DNA of 64,000 bases from Acanthochromis polyacanthus (GCF_021347895.1 NC_067122.1:40172082-40236081); one strand, 5' to 3'. Shown: positions 1-13,336, counted from the first letter of the stretch. Notes: generated from the letters alone by a model not told the origin. Translations and numbers: made by a program.

Positions 1-72
1 GAAATGGACGCAGGTTTGTTTCTGTTGGGTCAAATTTGGTAGAGTTACATCGCCGTGACTGACATACAGGTA

Positions 73-286
73 CACACGTGGACAAAATTGTTGGTACCCC
101 TCAGTTAAAGAAGGAAAAACCCACAATTCTCACTGAAATCACTTGAAACTCACAAAAGTAACAAGAAATAAAAATTTATTGAAAATTAAATAATCAAAAT
201 CAGCCATCACTTTTGAATTGTTGATTAACATAATTATTTAAAAAAACAAACTAATGAAATAGGGCTGGACAAAAATGATGGTACCC
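73..286 (+). repeat. Left inverted repeat of the Tc1 element
   Basis: It starts CACACGTGGACAAAATTG just inside the TA at 71-72 and ends with the inner direct repeat TGGACAAAAATGATGGTACC. It is the reverse complement of 1495-1707 with about five differences. Confidence 0.93.
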
Positions 287-291
287 ATAAC

Positions 292-1428
<1,137 letters not shown>

Positions 1429-1494
1429 TCAATTAAATGACACACCTGAGTTAATCATGTCACTCTGGTCAAATAGTTTTCAATCTTTTATAGA

Positions 1495-1707
1495 GGTACC
1501 ATCATTTTTGTCCAGGCCTGTTTCATTAGTTTGTTTTTTTAAATAATTATGTTAATCAACAATTCAAAAGTAATGGCTGTTTTTGATTATTTAATTTTCA
1601 ATAAATTTTTATTTATTGTTACTTTTGTGAGTTTCAAGTGATTTCAGTGAGAATTGTGGGTTTTTCCTTCTTTAACTGAGGGGTACCAACAATTTTGTCC
1701 ACGTGTG
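1495..1707 (-). repeat. Right inverted repeat of the Tc1 element
   Basis: It mirrors 73-286. The outer end CAATTTTGTCCACGTGTG abuts the TA at 1708-1709. Confidence 0.93.
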
Positions 1708-1960
1708 TATACATCTGGTGTTCTCTAATTTACAGTTTTGATTATGAAAACAAAAAACAAATGCTGGCATTCTTCAAATCTTCAGGTGTGACTCTTATTC
1801 ATAGAGCCCAACGTTGCTGATTTAGATTTTACAGTTGTGAAGCTGCGTGATCAAATTCAGTCTTTTTTTTCACTTTTAGGTAAAAATTGTATATGTATAT
1901 ATATATATGTATATGTATGTTATTTTGCATTATTTGACACTTTTTTGTATTTGACTTGCT

Positions 1961-1988
1961 TCTCTCTCTCTCTCTCTCTCTCTCTCTT

Positions 1989-2068
<80 letters not shown>
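1961..2068. repeat. Compound (TC)n-(TA)n microsatellite
   Basis: About 13 TC units run directly into about 40 TA units. Reading frames crossing it (poly-Tyr/Ile or Arg/Glu runs) are repeat translations, not proteins. Confidence 0.97.
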
Positions 2069-2069
<1 letters not shown>

Positions 2070-2190
2070 CTTGTGTGTTTTTAATCTTTATTCTTATGAT
2101 TCTTATTGTTTCAGTCTGGAACAGGTACACAATACATTTATACTATGGATAATTATGTTTGTGATAAAGGTCTTGAATCTTGAATTTTGA

Positions 2191-3913
2191 TTCTTTGGGT
2201 CATTTCACCTCAATTCACAAAAATAAATAAATAAATAAATGCCTGACCATCTCCTAATCAGATTTATTTTTGTGTATGTCCATGTTATTATGTAAAACGT
2301 CTAAAATCTGGGGTTATAGGTAACAGTTTTTAAGTTAAAAAATCTTTAAGAGGAGCTTCTTTTTCTTCATGCCGATCCGTGAAGCAATATTTGACCTACC
2401 TGAACTTGAGAAGCAATGCAGTTACAATCTTGTTTTTTTTTTGTAAAACACTTTGTTTTGTTTTGGTTTTTTGTTGTTGTTGTTGTTGTTCTTTTGTTTT
2501 TCTTTTTATTCACGACGTTACATCTCCAGATTTTACTCTTGGTCAATTTGATCTTCTTTTTTTTTTTTACTACTTTAAAATTAAATCTGTTGAATTAAAG
2601 GTATTCAGGTGTGGGGCATTTGGTGGAGGCAGATTGACCCCTTTGGAAAATGAGATTCACATCTAAACACAAATAACCTTTGCAGTGAACACACACATAT
2701 AAACACAAAGTCCGTAATGTCATCCATGTGCAAAACTTGCAGGAAGTTAAAGTGAAGCTGCTGGAGGCTTTGAAAACTTCCAGACTCCTCAGTGTCACAA
2801 CTGTTGTAGAAATAAAGCTTTACTCGAATGTGCCAGGACATGTTTCAGAGGAAAAGACAAAATGGAACGAAGAGGATAACATATACATATGAACCTGCAG
2901 GAAGAGCGCTTTATTTCTGCATTTAAACAAAAGAGGAACGAGAGTAAATCCATAAAGAAGAACTACACTGTTAAATTCTAATAACATTTCATTTGGATAA
3001 CGTCTGATAGGTTAAAAGGAGGCATTGTGTATGATGAGAAAAATCAAATCATAAAGAAAAGTGTGGAACGAGGCCAAAGGGAGACAAGTGAGGAGAGAAA
3101 GAACAGAAGCAAATGAAAGTGGAGAAAAAAAAGGTTTTGACAATGACAGTAAGACAAAGAACAGAGGAGGAGGGAGATAAAAGGAAGGACAGTTAGAGGA
3201 AGAGAAGATAAAAAATCTAAAAGACTGTGGAGAGACAGCGAAGGCCAGAGGAAACGAGTTCCAATCCAGTTTTAGTGAGGGTATTTTTTTCTCGTCCTTT
3301 TTAATGTGAAAGGAGAAAAAAGCTCAGTTTGTAACGCAGTGTTGTGACATATTTATGTGTCTGTCAAAAGTGGAAATTCTCCATTTGCCTTGTGCAGGGT
3401 CAGCTGGGTTACAGCACTGCTGGAGATGACACGAGGCAAAGAAAGAGCTCGCACTGAAGTAAGACTTCTGTCGCCTGCAGTTGTCACCACGTCAGTCAGA
3501 TCTGCACTCCAGTTCACAAGAACAACAAGCACAAAACCAGCTGTGACATAAGGTGACACTGAAACTTTAATGATTCCTGCAGAGAAATCAAGATCAAAAA
3601 GTCCCACACATCAAAGGGTAAGCTATAGATAAATAGAATATAAATAAAAATAATGCAAGGAAATGAAGATGTCACAGCGAGTGAAAAGAAGACATTACAG
3701 AAGAGAAACATGTTAATTTGTTTTAGATTGTATTATAGTTCAGTGAAAGATGCAAATATAAATGTGTATTCTGAGCTAAAAAAACAAAGCAGCAAAATAT
3801 ACAGGAACTAGGAAACTGTCTAGCATATTCATCAAACAAGCTTGAATAAAAATGTACTTAACCTGCTGACTACTTCAAAAGGCAAAATAAAAAAGCCAAA
3901 ATTGCATGAAAGT
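2191..3913. other. No gene recognised; purine-rich patch
   Basis: It has a short (AAAT)n at ~2222-2240, the T-rich stretch already noted, and a purine-rich segment at ~3040-3240 (long AGG/GAA runs). A reading frame at 3353-3607 on the minus strand matches nothing I recognise and has no splice or promoter context. Confidence 0.6.
2471..2490. repeat. (GTT)n microsatellite
   Basis: About six TTG units within a T-rich stretch (2428-2570) that has several long T runs. Confidence 0.9.
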
Positions 3914-4253
3914 CCATCCATCCATTATCGATAAATAATCCTCATTAGGGTTGCGGGGGGGCTGGAGTCTGTCCCAGCTGACTGAGGGTGAAGGCAGGGG
4001 ACACCTGGACAGGTCACCAGTCTGTCACATGACTGCACATACAGACAAACAATCACACTTACATTCACACTTACGGACAATTTAGAATCACCAGTTCACC
4101 TCAGCATGTTTTTGGACTGTGGGAGCCAGAGAAAACCCACGCATGCACAGGGAGAACATGCACACTCCATGCAGAAAGATCAGGCCAGGACACAAACCGG
4201 GAATCTTCTTGCTACAAGGCAAAGGTGCTAACCACCATTCCACTGTGCATCCC
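3914..4253 (-). repeat. tRNA-derived SINE, minus orientation, near full length
   Basis: Read on the minus strand it starts near the tRNA-like head (GGTTAGCACC, A-box-like) and ends in the ATGGATGGAT tail, which appears here as CCATCCATCCATTA at 3914. Its B-box (GGTTCGAATC in other copies) has decayed to GGTTTGTGTC. The body carries the block shared by all copies in this window (CATGTTCTCCCTGTGCATG, CTGTCCCAGCTGACTGAGG). No clear target duplication remains. It is an RNA polymerase III-type retroposon, not a gene. Confidence 0.85.
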
Positions 4254-6979
4254 ACATAGAAATCTATAATGGAAAATAAAATCACTAGAGAAAGAAATCA
4301 TGAAAGCACGAAAAGTTACAACTTCTTTTCAAATGGTCCTTGAATGAACCATGTGTGGCATTATATTTTGTTGTAAAATGAACCAAATCTAAACTTAAAA
4401 TCAAGATGTTCATCAGAATTACTTTATTCTGCATGTCTTATTTCAAAATTTTCCCACTGCAAAATGATTACATTATTCAAATTACGTAGCAGAATATATA
4501 TATATATATGATTTCATCTTTTCCATAGAAATACAGGATTTTGCACAAAAAGAAAAAAAAAGCCCACAAAATGTCACATGAGCAAAAGAAGCCCATAGAC
4601 TGCCCAGAGGTCAGAGAGTTAGAACCAAACTATGTGTGTTGAAAGAATAAAAAATACTTTTGTCAAATTCATTAGAAACTGAATAGACCTTTGCTCGGTT
4701 CGTTGCACCACAGAGTCTGACTTGGTCTGTTTAGTTTTGCTTTAGGCATATTTTAACTAACGTTAAACATAAATAAATATCTTAGTGTACCTGGTATCAC
4801 TGAGCCATTTTACCAACTTTGCAACTATTCTTCATTTGTATTACTGTTCAGTATCTTTGAACTGTCACCTAGAGCACATAATTGCACATTAAGGGTTCCT
4901 CTGTGAAGGTTTCACTCTTTCCTCTTGTGGTGCAGTGGAGCTGCTGCATCTTTGACATATTCCATAATAATTAAGACATAATCCAAAATAATTACAAACT
5001 GGTTCGTACTTTCACTCTGACCGCAGGCATAGCCAAATGGATTTCAAAGAGAAAACCGAGACAACTTCAACAATGTTCCCAAACAACAGACATATTTCCT
5101 GGTTCAACTTGCCTCCAGCACTTAACATTTTCTGGCAATGAGAGATTATTAGACAATTCAGATGTCCTCACATTCTTTTTGCTTCTAATTAATTTGCTTC
5201 AGATAATCTGCAGAAACTGTTCGCTTCAGAACAACTCCTCTTAATTATCAGCCTGCTCAGGTTTGTTTCCTCTGAAGATCTTGAAGGAATGTCCCCATGT
5301 TGCCAAACCCCAGTAGTTTCTAAACAACCTCATCAAACCTGATCAAACACATTGCCAAACCTTTGAAAAAGTGAAAATATGACATTTCCAACTATATAAT
5401 CTTGATCTTTGATTTGACACATTGCTGTTTAATTTTATTCCAAATCCTGTAAATAAGGATCACTGTTGCAGCATCACTTAGAAGCCAGACAGATAATTCA
5501 GACATATTTCAGGATGCTCTAATCCACTCTTGAATTGAGGTGCAATGAAAATCATGTCAAATGTGTCTTTAAAGCAAATCATTTCCTTAGCAGCAACTTT
5601 GTTTGCACCTCAAGCAAGCACTAAAACTTTTTTCTTGCAATGCAGAGGAAACTTTATGGAGATGTGATACATCATCATTTGCATAAAAAGGATTGGAAGC
5701 AAGCCTGGTATTCTCAGAGCCGCTGGTTAGAATGCAGTTTATAGTTTTAAGGTAGCAAAGCAGTTGTCAAATCTTTTTAATGTGCAAATGTATGATGCAA
5801 AGGCAGGAAAAAGTTAGAGAGATGGATGAAATAAATGCAGGGCAAACAAGAGCACGGTGACAGCAGGAAAGCTGTGTTCAGACAAGAGTCCAAATGAGAG
5901 CTACAGAGGGGAGCGAAAGTAATCATTACTGAAGCATGTCTGCAATTTCCAAATCTGCCATCTCATGACTCTTTGTGTCTGCACCAGAAGCATTTCCAGC
6001 TTTTTTAATTTCATTTTATTTTCGAGAAACCTCCTGTTTAAGGAAAATAATAGTTACAGAGGACTTCACAGATTAAAGCTATTATTTTTTCTGTCTTGAA
6101 AAACTAATCTTGTCGGAACAGGGTTTTACAGCAACGACAAAACAAAACCTGAGGAATGAAAGAAGATAACAGAACAGAGAATTAAGAAGGAGAAGCAGCA
6201 CAGAGGGATGGAATTAAATGTTGGACAGCGTAGGTTAGTCCAGGAGGAGGAGGGGGGAAAAGTGACAGAGAATGTTTCAAGAAAGAGACAAAGGTTCACA
6301 TGTAAGAGGGGCAGTGAGAAAGAAACTTTGAAAAGAGGGCAAAGAAAATGAAGAACACTTTAAAGGTGAAGGCTGTGGCCTTGACTAATCGTCCATACGG
6401 CTCGGTGGCAGCCGAACCACAGGGAGTCACCGTGTGTGTGTGAGAGCGAGGAGAGATGAATATGCATTGTTTTCTGTCAAACGTCAGGCTGCCAGCAGGT
6501 TGCCAGCTTGGCCCATTATAGCCAAAGAAGACAGCTAACATGGATCATGCACACGTACACAACACGGACACAAGTGCGCTGACACGTTCGACTCGGTGTG
6601 CACAGAGTGTACGTGCACATTCAAAAGCAGTCAGACAGAAACAACACCACCTGAAAAAAATGATGTAAAAAAGGAGTTTTCACAGCACATAAACACTTCT
6701 TTCCCCTCTCTGCTCCATTACCCTTTTCTGTCTTTCTTCATTCGTCTCTAAAAATCTCCTCAGCCATTTACTAACCTCTAGTTTCACTTCTAAAGTTCCT
6801 CTAAGTTGTTTTGTCCCCTTTCAGGACATGAATGTGCTGCCAAATTTACACCCCGGCCTCCTGTTTGAATATGCAGCAGTAGCAGTTGTGAAAATTTGTT
6901 GTAATTGCTGAAAACACAACACTCTGCCTGTGTCACTGCCAGACCTCATATTGGATACAGAGTTTATCCATATTTATAA
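4254..6979. other. No gene or element recognised
   Basis: About 2.7 kb of AT-rich sequence with a short (AT)n at 4493-4509 and no long open frame, inverted repeat or transposon end that I can see. The small minus-strand frame at 6296-6541 has no recognisable domain. Confidence 0.6.
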
Positions 6980-7637
6980 CCCTTTGATGCATGACTGATT
7001 GGAACCTACACTCTTCTATAAGTGAGTCAAAAATGAGAATAAGAATTGGTATGGTTTTATGCCGTTTTTTTTTGTCATTTTTGTTAAGAATAATGAATCC
7101 ATCCATCTATCCATCCATCTATCCATTATCTATACACATACAGCTTACTATAAAGTAGACTAATTTGATGATACAAAATAAAAACACACTCTTTAACACA
7201 AGAATCGTGAATGTGCAGGTTTGTTGAAAAATATCAGTTTTTTTCTGAGGTAAAACAAAAACATGTAGATAACACTTACATGTATCAGGTCTTGCTATGT
7301 AAAATAATCCTTCTGATCAGTGACATAGTATGTGTTGTCCACAGTAATTATATTCCTGACAGTTGCAATTCATAAGACTCACAAATTTGCATTAGATTCT
7401 ATAAGAAATGCATGCGGGTCTTTTTTTTTTACCCACTTATGGAAGCTTGGGGTAGCAATATAAATATTATAATTTCTTTCTATAATTTCTAACTATAAAA
7501 GATAACTTAAAAATTTAAATGGAATGATTTTTTTTTTTTTTAAAAAAGCTTCAATATGAAGTAACTTTTTCATTTTACAAAGATATTGCAAGAAATCGAC
7601 CTCTTCGGGTCATTTTGACCCATTTTGCATGTTAGGA
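6980..7637. mobile_element. Possible degenerate TTAA-site (piggyBac-like) MITE
   Basis: The left end reads CCCTTTGATGCATGAC after TATAA (a decayed TTAA). The right end reads TTTTGCATGTTAGGA before TTAA (7638-7641). Just inside the right end is CTTCGGGTCATTTTGACCC, a subterminal motif of the kind found in CCCT-ended, TTAA-flanked fish elements. The arms match poorly, so this is a weak call. A CCATCTATCCATC tandem at ~7087-7125 lies inside. No coding capacity. Confidence 0.4.
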
Positions 7638-7641
7638 TTAA

Positions 7642-9530
7642 AGAAGAAGCACAGATGTAACAGCTTCTATAATGTCATAAATTTCCTGTCATTGGACAGC
7701 ATGCTCTACATGATTTGTATGTTTAACCCCGTGATCAGTTTCCATACCATAAAAGAAATGCTGAGCCAATGTTAGCAGAGAAAAAAGGCATTGTAAGGTG
7801 TATACCATCAGCTAAGGTGTACCTCAGATCTTACCCTCTGACCCTGTAGCCAACCTTTGCACAAACATGCTGAGCTACATGAAAGTGACTCCACTTAAAT
7901 GAAATAGTTCCCCAACAACAAAGAACAAATGTATACTTAAAAGCTGAAAATTCTTCATTTTCACATCACTTTTATGTAAATTTCATGATGAAAGCATGTG
8001 AAAGCTGCAGCAGCACCAGGTGAAATACACACAGACACATATGAAAATGTTCTAATTTATATGTTTAAAATAAGAGGATAGAATAAAAGACACCAATCAC
8101 GTGGTTGATTGTCCAATGACAGTTCTGATAAATGATTTAGCAACAAGATGCCTGTGTTCTCAGTGTTGCACAAAAAGACAGAATAGAAGCATTTCTGTGT
8201 GTGCAGTTTGGCAGCTGAAATTATAATGCTAGCTTTAATGGGGATTTAAATCAATTACAAATATGTTTTTTGTGAACATTTTTTATTTTCTTTACTTTAC
8301 ACTGGAGACTATACAGAGCAGTGTAGAAGCCAGCCCTTTTTTAAATGCAAACTGCTCCTTTAGCAGTGGAGCAGAACAGCCATTGGAGACAAACTTCAAG
8401 AGCAGGTTTGATTGTTTTTTGTTTGTTTATTTGTTTGTTTGTTTTTTTACCTTCCTGCTCCTTCGGTGTTTGATTAGAGCCATCCCTGTACCTTGAGACT
8501 GGTGTTTTTGGGTCATTTTACTGGTGTCACTCTCTGAGCTTCAAATTCTGCAGACTGCCCTCTTTAAAATCTCTCAACTGCCATCCAAGACATAATCTTC
8601 CTCATTACACCTCTGAAAAGGGAAATTAACGCCCCTCTTAAAAAGACTATCAAATGCATTCCTCCTTTGGACACTTCCCTCCCAGCCTGGTTTCTTCTCT
8701 CTCTTCAGCATTCACTCCAGTTTCATCAATTTGAGATTGAATTCCTAGCAGACACTCTCTCTCACTAACCCTACAGTTACATCGGTGTCTCCTTTTTGTT
8801 ACATTCCCATTTTAGAGACTCTGATATGATGAGGGACTGTGTAAGAATGAGTAATGGCATATTGTAGCTCTTGGTTTTGACCAAATTGATTTCTTTTGTT
8901 AGTGAATTTTGATTGAAAAGAGTTTTGGCAGAGAATGAAATCACATCTGCTCAAACCTACAGTTGGCTTGATTATCAATTCTCCTTGGAGGTTATCCTTT
9001 AGAATTCTATTTTTGTCCTGAATGTATTTTGAAATAACACAGAGAGGTTCGGCCTGAACTGCATCCCTGAGTGATTGTTGACTCATTATGTCTGTCTGCC
9101 AGATAATTCTGATATCTACAGCACCTTAAAGGCTGAAATGATGGTGTAGCAGTGTGTCATTTCTTTTCCTACTGACAGCGTGCAGCATTTGAATGAACCA
9201 TGCTGTTAGTTGTGTTAGTTGGACACAACAGGTTGTGTTACGATTTTCCTCAAAGTCTACGTTATAGTCCTCTTAAAAGAAAACTATTTGCACAAAACAG
9301 GGGTTTTCTCAAGGTTTCCTTTAACTGCTTCATTTTAATATTTCAGTTTTTTATTTTTTATTTTTGTGAGATTTTTCCTCTTATCTTGGTATTATGCTTA
9401 AGGAGTCCCTTAAAGTCAGTTGCACAAAAGACCTTTGGTACTAAACTAAGGAACAAAAACATATGTACCTCTTAATATAAGATCATTTTTAGATGTATAT
9501 ATTTAATTTCCTTTTGTGTTGTCTTAGGTT
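7642..9530. other. No gene recognised; short (TTTG)n
   Basis: It contains a (TTTG)n-type tract at ~8418-8452. The small frames at 8263-8496, 8799-9086 and 9200-9475 have no domain, codon pattern or splice context that supports them. Confidence 0.6.
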
Positions 9531-9589
9531 TACACCGATCGGACACAACATTATGACCACGGATAGGTGAAGTGAATAACATTGATCAT

Positions 9590-9950
9590 TGTTATGAAAA
9601 TTATTGTATTTAATGATTGAATGTTTTTATTCATTGTAATACTGTGTGATGTGTGCTAAAAAAGGAACAAGGACACAAGCTGCTCACACAAGAGTTTGAA
9701 GGATGAGAAACCAGTCCTAACCGCCTGCCTGTAGCAGCCTAGAGATCACACACACCAGGATGTGTAACTCATGTTCGTGTGTCTGTGTAAATGCTGTTCT
9801 ATTTTCCACTTTTGCCAGTCACTTGCCCAGACTGTGTTCATGTTGTGTGCATGTTGATTCCTTGCGCAAGTAAAACTTTGCTTTGACTTGAGAGACGACT
9901 CTGAGTATTAATTTGGAGATGTCAGGACTCCGCTGAGAATTTTCCTGACA
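9590..9950. mobile_element. Solo LTR, 361 bp, with 5-bp target duplication ATCAT
   Basis: It begins TGTTATGAAAATT and ends TTTCCTGACA, the TG...CA form of an LTR. Identical ATCAT pentamers flank it at 9585-9589 and 9951-9955. Removing it rejoins ...AATAACATTGATCAT to CATGTTACGATG, giving continuous Tc1-like sequence. An AAGTAAAA polyadenylation-like motif lies near 9869. No internal retroelement genes remain, so it arose by LTR-LTR recombination. The superfamily is unassigned; endogenous retrovirus, BEL/Pao and Gypsy are all possible. Confidence 0.8.
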
Positions 9951-10038
9951 ATCATCATGTTACGATGCAACATTCTGCTCGGAAACCTTGAGTGCTGACA
10001 TTCATGTGGATGTTTGACATGTACCACCCACCTAAACA

Positions 10039-10242
10039 TTGCAGGTCAAGCAACCCCCACTCCGCATGGCAACAGCAGTCTTTGATGCCAGTTTCCATAG
10101 TCAGCAGGACAATGCACCCCAACACACCACAAAAACTGCTCAGGAGTGGCCTGGGGAACATGACACAGCTAAGGTGTTCACCCGGGTTCCACACTCCCCA
10201 GATCTAAATCTTATTGAGCATCTGTGGGATGTGCCAGGATAA
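10039..10242 (+). pseudogene. Tc1-like transposase C-terminal remnant
   Basis: The frame reads through QQDNAPQHTTKTAQEW and SPDLNLIEHLWD. These correspond to the second catalytic Asp region (normally DNDPKHT) and the catalytic Glu region (DLNPIEHLW) of Tc1 transposases. The D-to-E spacing is one residue longer than 34 and flanking coding sequence is missing or out of frame. The helix-turn-helix domains and first Asp are absent. It cannot encode an active enzyme. Confidence 0.8.
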
Positions 10243-10568
10243 GTTTGGTCTAGGTAGGTCCCACCCTGCAACCCACAGGAACCACAGAATTCACTGCACC
10301 ATCCTGGTGCCACAGGCCATCTCCAGAGGTCTTGTGTCTATGCCCCACTGGGTCAGAGGAGTTTTAGCAGCATAAAGGGGACCAACAAATTATTTAGCAG
10401 GGGGTCAATATGTTACGTCTGATCAGTGTATATCCAGAAACTAAGAAAAACTAACAGCTCAATATTTCCGATTTGTCCAATTCACTGTTTGCTTTCTCTT
10501 AATTTTCTTCTACCTGTTTTTTTTTTTTAGAAATATTTACAGTAAATGTAATGTATATATGAATTTCT

Positions 10569-10931
10569 GGACTGCACAGTGGGTTAGTGGTTAGCACTTT
10601 CGCCTTGCAGCAAGAAGATCCCCGGTTCGAATCCTGGGGTGGGCCTGGGATCTTTCTGCATGGAGTTTGCATGTTCTCCCTGTGCATGTGTGGGTTTTCT
10701 CTGGGTACTCCGGCTTCCTCCCACAGTCCAAAAATATGCTGAGGTTAATTGATTATTCCAAATTGCCCGTAGGTGTGAATGTGAGAGTGATTGTGTGTCT
10801 GTATATGTAGCCTTGCGACAGACTGGTGACCTGTCCAGGGTGTCCCCTGCCTTCGCCCGAGTCAGCTGAGATAGGCTCCAGCACCCCCGCGACCCTAGTG
10901 AGGATAAAGTGGTGTATAGAGAATGGATGGA
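10569..10931 (+). repeat. tRNA-derived SINE, full length, plus orientation
   Basis: The head has GTGGTTAGCACTTTC (A-box-like) and GGTTCGAATCCTGG (B-box) about 35 bp apart, followed by the common body and a GGATGGATA tail. An 11-bp target duplication (TATGAATTTCT at 10558-10568, TATTAATTTCT at 10932-10942) differs at one base. This supports LINE-assisted retroposition. Confidence 0.9.
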
Positions 10932-10942
10932 TATTAATTTCT

Positions 10943-12507
10943 GCTAAATTTAATAAACAGATCCACTGTTCCAAAGAGGAAACATAAGAATCTTGTCAGA
11001 AACTCACCATCACTGCCAACAGGTGCAGTTTACTCTGTGACAGCTCCTTGATCAACACAACTTCTTCTACAGACATTCATAGTTCTCAGTAATGAATCTT
11101 ACCGACACTGGTGATCCCCTGACTTTTCTGGCAGCACCACCATGAGGTTGACATTTGTGGTTTTGAGCAAAATGTCTCAATGACTGTTGGGGAAATTGCC
11201 ATCATTTTCGGCACAGAATGAAATCTGTTGATTTTTCACTTAGCTAAAATTCCAGTTTGTCTGATACTTTTTCAGTACAAGCAGCAAAACAAATGCTGTT
11301 CCTATCAGCTGTACTTTGTGTTTAGTATTAATCAGTACAGCTGTACAGTGTTCCTAGCTGATTGTAAAATCTGTCGCCGTGTGCCATGGTGGTATGGGAA
11401 GAAAGAGGCAATAAAGCAACTGTACAATCACAATGATCATTCACATTCTCTTAAATCCTGCTTTGCATGCAGCATGTGGCAACATATTCCATGTCTCTAA
11501 GATGACATAGAATCAGCCTTTAGTAATGACGACAATGTTCAAACTCTTTCTTCTTCCCATAGTGGTTTCTGTCAGCCTTTCAAACCACTTCAGTTCCATT
11601 GTTTGGTAGCCAGCACCTGCAAGGTGAACCTCAGGGTTCTGGTTCGGTTCCTGATGGATGGATTATTGATTTGATGTGTTCTAGAAACACAGATGGATTT
11701 ATTAGGAGAGCCACTTAAATGTGAAGAATGTCAGTTCTACATCTAAAATTGCATACAGCTCTGCTTCATTTCCAAAAACAATCTTTCATAAGCCCTACTG
11801 TATGTGACTGTATCATTGTCTTGTTGCTTTTCTTGGCACACAGCCCATTTGTCTATTATACAGTGACACATTTGCATGGGGTATCAGCTATTCCAAACGT
11901 AAGTTACCAATGTGATATGATGCAATGCAATTCCTTTTAAGTGTGGAACACAAAGTAGAAATTAGAAGGAGCACAAATAAAACAAAATGTTGGTTTGTAC
12001 TCAGCCTAAGCTAAACTCACTGTTCCTTTTTTACAATACTGTATAAATCTGCCATTTGAGTTCAGTTGCTGTAAAGTGCAAAACTCAGGAATCTTAATTA
12101 AATCATAGGCATGACTGCTTTCATCTGACTTACAAGAGTGTAGCGTGTATTTGATTCCTAGAAAAAAAACTGAAAAAATGATTCAATTTCAACAGCAGCA
12201 TTTGCAAATGTCAGCTAACAATTTATTCATAAGCACAGAAGCAAAAGGAGAGCAGAAATGTTCAGTTAGTCTTCCAGACAGGACTGAGAGGCCACGCCTC
12301 TGGAAGCCTTTAGAGGTTCTGTCCATTTAGAAGAACAGCCAGCATTTATTAAAGGAAATAATGTTCTGACCACTGATTGGCTGTGAGATCTGACTTCACT
12401 TTAAGCAGACAGCAAAACCAGACAACAGCGCCCTCACGTTGATTTAGATTGTGATTCTAATTAAATGTCCTGGTAGATGGATTATGCTCATTTTGTCATT
12501 TTTTGCT
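10943..12507. other. No gene or repeat recognised
   Basis: Unremarkable AT-rich sequence. The frames at 11228-11500, 11728-11940 and 12145-12330 have no recognisable domain and no neighbouring exon-like signals. Confidence 0.6.
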
Positions 12508-12518
12508 TTACAATAGTA

Positions 12519-12896
12519 TTATTTTTTTAACTGACAACTGAGCAAGGATAAGATGTTTTTCTTTTCGTATCTTTTCCAGAGTGTGGGTCTGCAGTATGAG
12601 AGTGCTGTGTGGATGGCTTTGATTTCCAGGTCCTCCATGAAAAAGTTGATCGTTATTGCCAATAGTGGATCTCCCATTGGCAAACCTTCTTTCTCTGTAT
12701 ATATTTTCCTTTGAACTGAAAATAGGTGGATTTGGCAACAAACCATATTGATGTGGTGACGTCTTCTACTGTAAGGTTTGTGCATTTTTTCAGCATCTTG
12801 TCCTTCTTAAGTTGTTTCCTGTACTATGTGTAGTTCGACATCAGCAGGGGTTTTCACGAATAATGATATGACATCGTGTGATAAAGAAGGATCATA
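12519..12896 (-). pseudogene. Penelope-like element reverse transcriptase remnant
   Basis: Reading the minus strand from ~12896 down and allowing frame changes, three Penelope-type RT blocks appear in order: HDVISLFVKTPAD (family form SxDVxSLFxxVP), KSTYFQFKGKYIQ (xSTYFxFxGxxYxQ) and GLPMGDPLLAITINFFMEDLE (GxxMGSPLSPxxAxxxMExxE), then TLWKRYEKK where the family has WxRYVDD. The YVDD catalytic site is gone and the blocks lie in at least two frames with a stop between, so it is dead. Penelope-like elements are retrotransposons whose RT is followed by a GIY-YIG endonuclease; an endonuclease piece lies nearby at 12905 but on the opposite strand. Confidence 0.75.
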
Positions 12897-12904
12897 AAAT
12901 CGGA

Positions 12905-13050
12905 GGCTAACAAAGACCAGCGGTGGATTAAGGAGGCCATTGAGATCAAGGAGCAATTCCATGAACAAGGACGAGGGGGCCTCCACCCTTTCACACCTGG
13001 GACTCCCTCCTCCAGAGACCATCAGATGGTGGGTGGAGTCCGAAGGGCAA
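12905..13050 (+). pseudogene. Penelope-like GIY-YIG endonuclease C-terminal remnant
   Basis: Plus-strand translation gives RWIKEAIEIKEQF and then, in another frame, MNKDEGASTLSH. This matches the family pattern RxxREAIxIRKR...MNRDEGAxxLSHxWD at the end of the Penelope endonuclease domain. It begins within about 10 bp of the RT remnant but runs the other way. A frameshift separates the two blocks and the GIY-YIG core itself is missing. Confidence 0.62.
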
Positions 13051-13336
13051 TTCTGACAGATCTGTAAGAATCTGTAAGTAGGGGGGATCTATCAATACCT
13101 TTTTCACAAAAAACATTTAACTAACAGGTTTAAATAAACATTTATCTTGTAAAATGAACAAATGTACAACTTTTTCTATTTTTACCTTGGCTTCTTACTG
13201 CTACTTGAGTTTTATGAAATACCGCATTTTGCATAATTTTAAGACAAAGTCAGTAATTTTCCTCAAAACTGTTCTTGTATTTGTAAATGTCATTATATCT
13301 CTATCTGTCTGAACAGTTCACAGCCTGCATCTTCTT

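Larger units (their letters stand above)
9533..10428 (+). mobile_element. Degenerate Tc1-like element interrupted by a solo LTR
   Basis: It is flanked by TA (9531-9532, 10429-10430). The ends are inverted copies: CACCGATCGGACACAACATT on the left and, reversed, CACTGATCAGACGTAACATA on the right. The interior keeps a decayed transposase C-terminal half. A 361-bp LTR sits at 9590-9950. Most of the transposase N-terminal half is absent, so this was a deletion derivative or has decayed heavily. Confidence 0.82.

Noticed and set aside
1837..2190. 117-codon frame with Tyr/Ile run and its minus counterpart
   Set aside because: Translation of the (TC)n(TA)n microsatellite.
3353..3607. Overlapping 64- and 84-codon frames on both strands as a possible exon
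   Set aside because: No homology recognised and no consistent splice sites; codon pattern does not favour either strand.
10569..10640. tRNA gene suggested by A-box and B-box motifs
   Set aside because: It is the head of a SINE repeated about ten times in the window, with target duplications; no cloverleaf with intact acceptor stem is evident.
10499..10974. Small frames ending in CRKIPG..SNRGSSC and similar, also at 26357-26593 and 32827-33018
   Set aside because: The same SINE body translated on its reverse strand recurs at each copy.
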